A DNA stretch of 6,188 nt, from positions 1 through 6,188 of the forward strand of contig JAJXTT010000117.1 of NCBI GenBank assembly GCA_021783525.1, written 5' to 3'. Positions 4,813 to 6,188 of the stretch are shown piece after piece (positions within the stretch are counted from its first letter, which is position 1; each line of letters starts with the position of its first letter). Made by a program: the position numbers and the translations under genes. The notes under the pieces are model-generated. The model was not told where the DNA came from, made no database searches, and saw only the letters and a list, made by a program, of their open reading frames with translations. This stretch comes from Pseudomonadota bacterium. Its GTDB lineage: Bacteria; Pseudomonadota; Gammaproteobacteria; Burkholderiales; Gallionellaceae.

Positions 4813-6188
4813 ATGCAACGCAACAAATGGAGGCTGAAGCCTGTTGTGATACTGCTGGCGTCGATGTTCGCGACCGGCGCATTTGCAGAGGATGACGCGG
4901 TGGTACAAACGGAAGATGTCTCGGTATTCGGCCAGGGAAAATCCCGCCAGGTACAGAGCATCACTGCGGACGATATACAAAAGGCTGCGCCGGGCACCAG
5001 CCCGCTGAAGGTGCTGGCAAAATTGCCCGGTGTCAATTTCCAGTCTTCCGATCCGTTCGGCACTTATGAATGGTCCACCCGTTTTGGCGTGCGTGGCTTC
5101 GGGCAGACCTACATGGGCTTCACGCTGGATGGCGTTCCGCTGGGGGACATGAGCTACGGCAACAACAACGGCCTGCATATCACCCGGGCAATTTCCACCG
5201 AGAACATCCAGCGTGTGGACCTGTCGCAAGGCTCCGGCTCGCTGGGCGTGGCATCCACCAGCAACCTGGGCGGCACCGTGCAGTTCTACTCGGCCGATCC
5301 GGAAAACAAGCTCGGCATGCGTCTCGATCAAACCGTGGGCAGCAGCAGTACGACACGCACTTTCGCGCGCCTGGATACCGGCCTGCTCGAATCCGGAACC
5401 AAGGCGTACTTCAGCTATACCGGACAGAATGCCGAGAAATGGAAGGGTTGGGGTCCCCAGACCCAGGAGCAATTCAACTCCAAGCTGGTGCACATGTGGG
5501 GTGAAAACAAGATCAGCGCATTCCTGAACACCTCGAATCGCAGCGAGACCGACTATCAGGACATGTCGATCGATATGCAACATAAACTGGGATGGGGTTG
5601 GGACAACTATGCACCCGACTGGCAGAGCGCGATCAATGCCGCTCACGGCATATATTCGCCGGCTGTCGCATCGATCAATCCCAGCACAGGTCCCCTGGAC
5701 GCCGCCTATTACCTGGCTCGCGGCTTGCGCAAGGACAGACTGATGGGCACCACTTTCGATCTGGCATTGCGCGACGACCTGCGCCTGAAATCGACTTTCT
5801 ATTCGCACACCAACCAGGGACAGGGCCAATGGTACACCCCCTATGTGGCTTCGCCGGGCACGCCCGCGGCCGTCGGGGTTTACACGGGCGCCGGGCTGCC
5901 GATCTCCATTCGCACCACGGAATACGGCATCCGCCGCAGCGGCACGGTGAACGACCTGACCTGGAGCAGCGGGATCCACACCGTCAACACGGGCCTGTGG
6001 TACGAAAAGAGCTACAGCACGCTGGCCCGCAACTACTACGGGGTAACGGGGCCGTACGACACCAACTACTTCCTGACCAACCCGTTTGCCACCGACTTTG
6101 CCCAGGACTTCACGACCACGACGACCCAGTTCTACCTGCAAGATACGCTGGCGCTGATGAACGGGCAGTTGAAGGCCAACTTCGGCGC
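4813..6188 (+). CDS. TonB-dependent outer-membrane receptor (C-terminus cut by window edge)
   Basis: The frame is open from ATG 4813 to the right edge: 458 residues of a protein expected to be roughly 700-800 long. Residues 1-25 are a signal peptide (basic start, hydrophobic VVILLASMFA, cleavage after AFA). EDVSVFG (34-40) is a likely TonB box. The plug domain, about 45-160, has DDIQKAAPGTSPLKVLAKLPGV, then GVRGFGQTYMGFTLDGVPL (92-110), then IQRVDLSQGSGSLGVASTSN and LGGTVQFYS (152-160), the usual plug-end pattern. After this come alternating aromatic beta-barrel strands, for example KAYFSYTGQN and LKSTFYSHTNQ. It would import a scarce substrate across the outer membrane using TonB energy. The substrate (siderophore, metal chelate, cobalamin, glycan or other) cannot be told from these residues; no SusC-type or FecA-type N-terminal extension is present. 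It is the third gene of the exbD-tonB operon. Confidence 0.93.
   Translation, partial: MQRNKWRLKPVVILLASMFATGAFAEDDAVVQTEDVSVFGQGKSRQVQSITADDIQKAAPGTSPLKVLAKLPGVNFQSSDPFGTYEWSTRFGVRGFGQTYMGFTLDGVPLGDMSYGNNNGLHITRAISTENIQRVDLSQGSGSLGVASTSNLGGTVQFYSADPENKLGMRLDQTVGSSSTTRTFARLDTGLLESGTKAYFSYTGQNAEKWKGWGPQTQEQFNSKLVHMWGENKISAFLNTSNRSETDYQDMSIDMQHKLGWGWDNYAPDWQSAINAAHGIYSPAVASINPSTGPLDAAYYLARGLRKDRLMGTTFDLALRDDLRLKSTFYSHTNQGQGQWYTPYVASPGTPAAVGVYTGAGLPISIRTTEYGIRRSGTVNDLTWSSGIHTVNTGLWYEKSYSTLARNYYGVTGPYDTNYFLTNPFATDFAQDFTTTTTQFYLQDTLALMNGQLKANFG

Noticed and set aside
4798..6141. A long minus-strand open frame (447 codons) opposite the receptor gene.
   Set aside because: The plus strand encodes a clear signal peptide, plug domain and barrel with a good ribosome site. 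The antisense translation is an Arg/Gly/Val-rich shadow without recognisable domains.

Overview
The window looks like a chromosomal segment of a moderately GC-rich betaproteobacterium. This rests on codon use, the character of the proteins, and a dispersed palindromic repeat with a CCGTTCG..CTGAGC core that I recall from Gallionella/Sideroxydans- and Dechloromonas-type genomes. The genus is not resolved from this sequence alone. There are five protein-coding genes in two divergent blocks. No tRNA, rRNA, CRISPR array or transposase gene was seen.

Left block, minus strand: a 23S rRNA hydroxylase of the peptidase-U32 family (RlhA/YdcP-like, 1380-3548) is followed, after a 193-bp gap, by a large RimK-like ATP-grasp protein that runs off the left edge (1-1186). 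The gap carries a near-perfect palindromic repeat (1230-1287). A larger, nested relative of the same repeat (1954-2113) lies inside the rlhA reading frame. It adds about 54 residues to the protein without breaking the frame.

Right block, plus strand: exbD (3697-4122), tonB (4123-4803) and a TonB-dependent outer-membrane receptor (4813 to beyond the right edge) form a very tight operon. The exbD stop is directly followed by the tonB GTG start, and tonB and the receptor are 9 bp apart. Together they would transmit proton-motive force from the inner membrane to one dedicated outer-membrane importer. No exbB is present beside exbD, so the proton-channel partner must come from elsewhere. The 148-bp AT-rich region 3549-3696 separates the two divergent blocks and must hold the control signals for both.

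The most interesting points are the repeat that has become coding sequence inside an rRNA-modification enzyme, and the pairing of an uncharacterised ATP-grasp ligase with an exbB-less, receptor-dedicated TonB unit. The substrate of the receptor and the reaction of the ligase cannot be read from the sequence.
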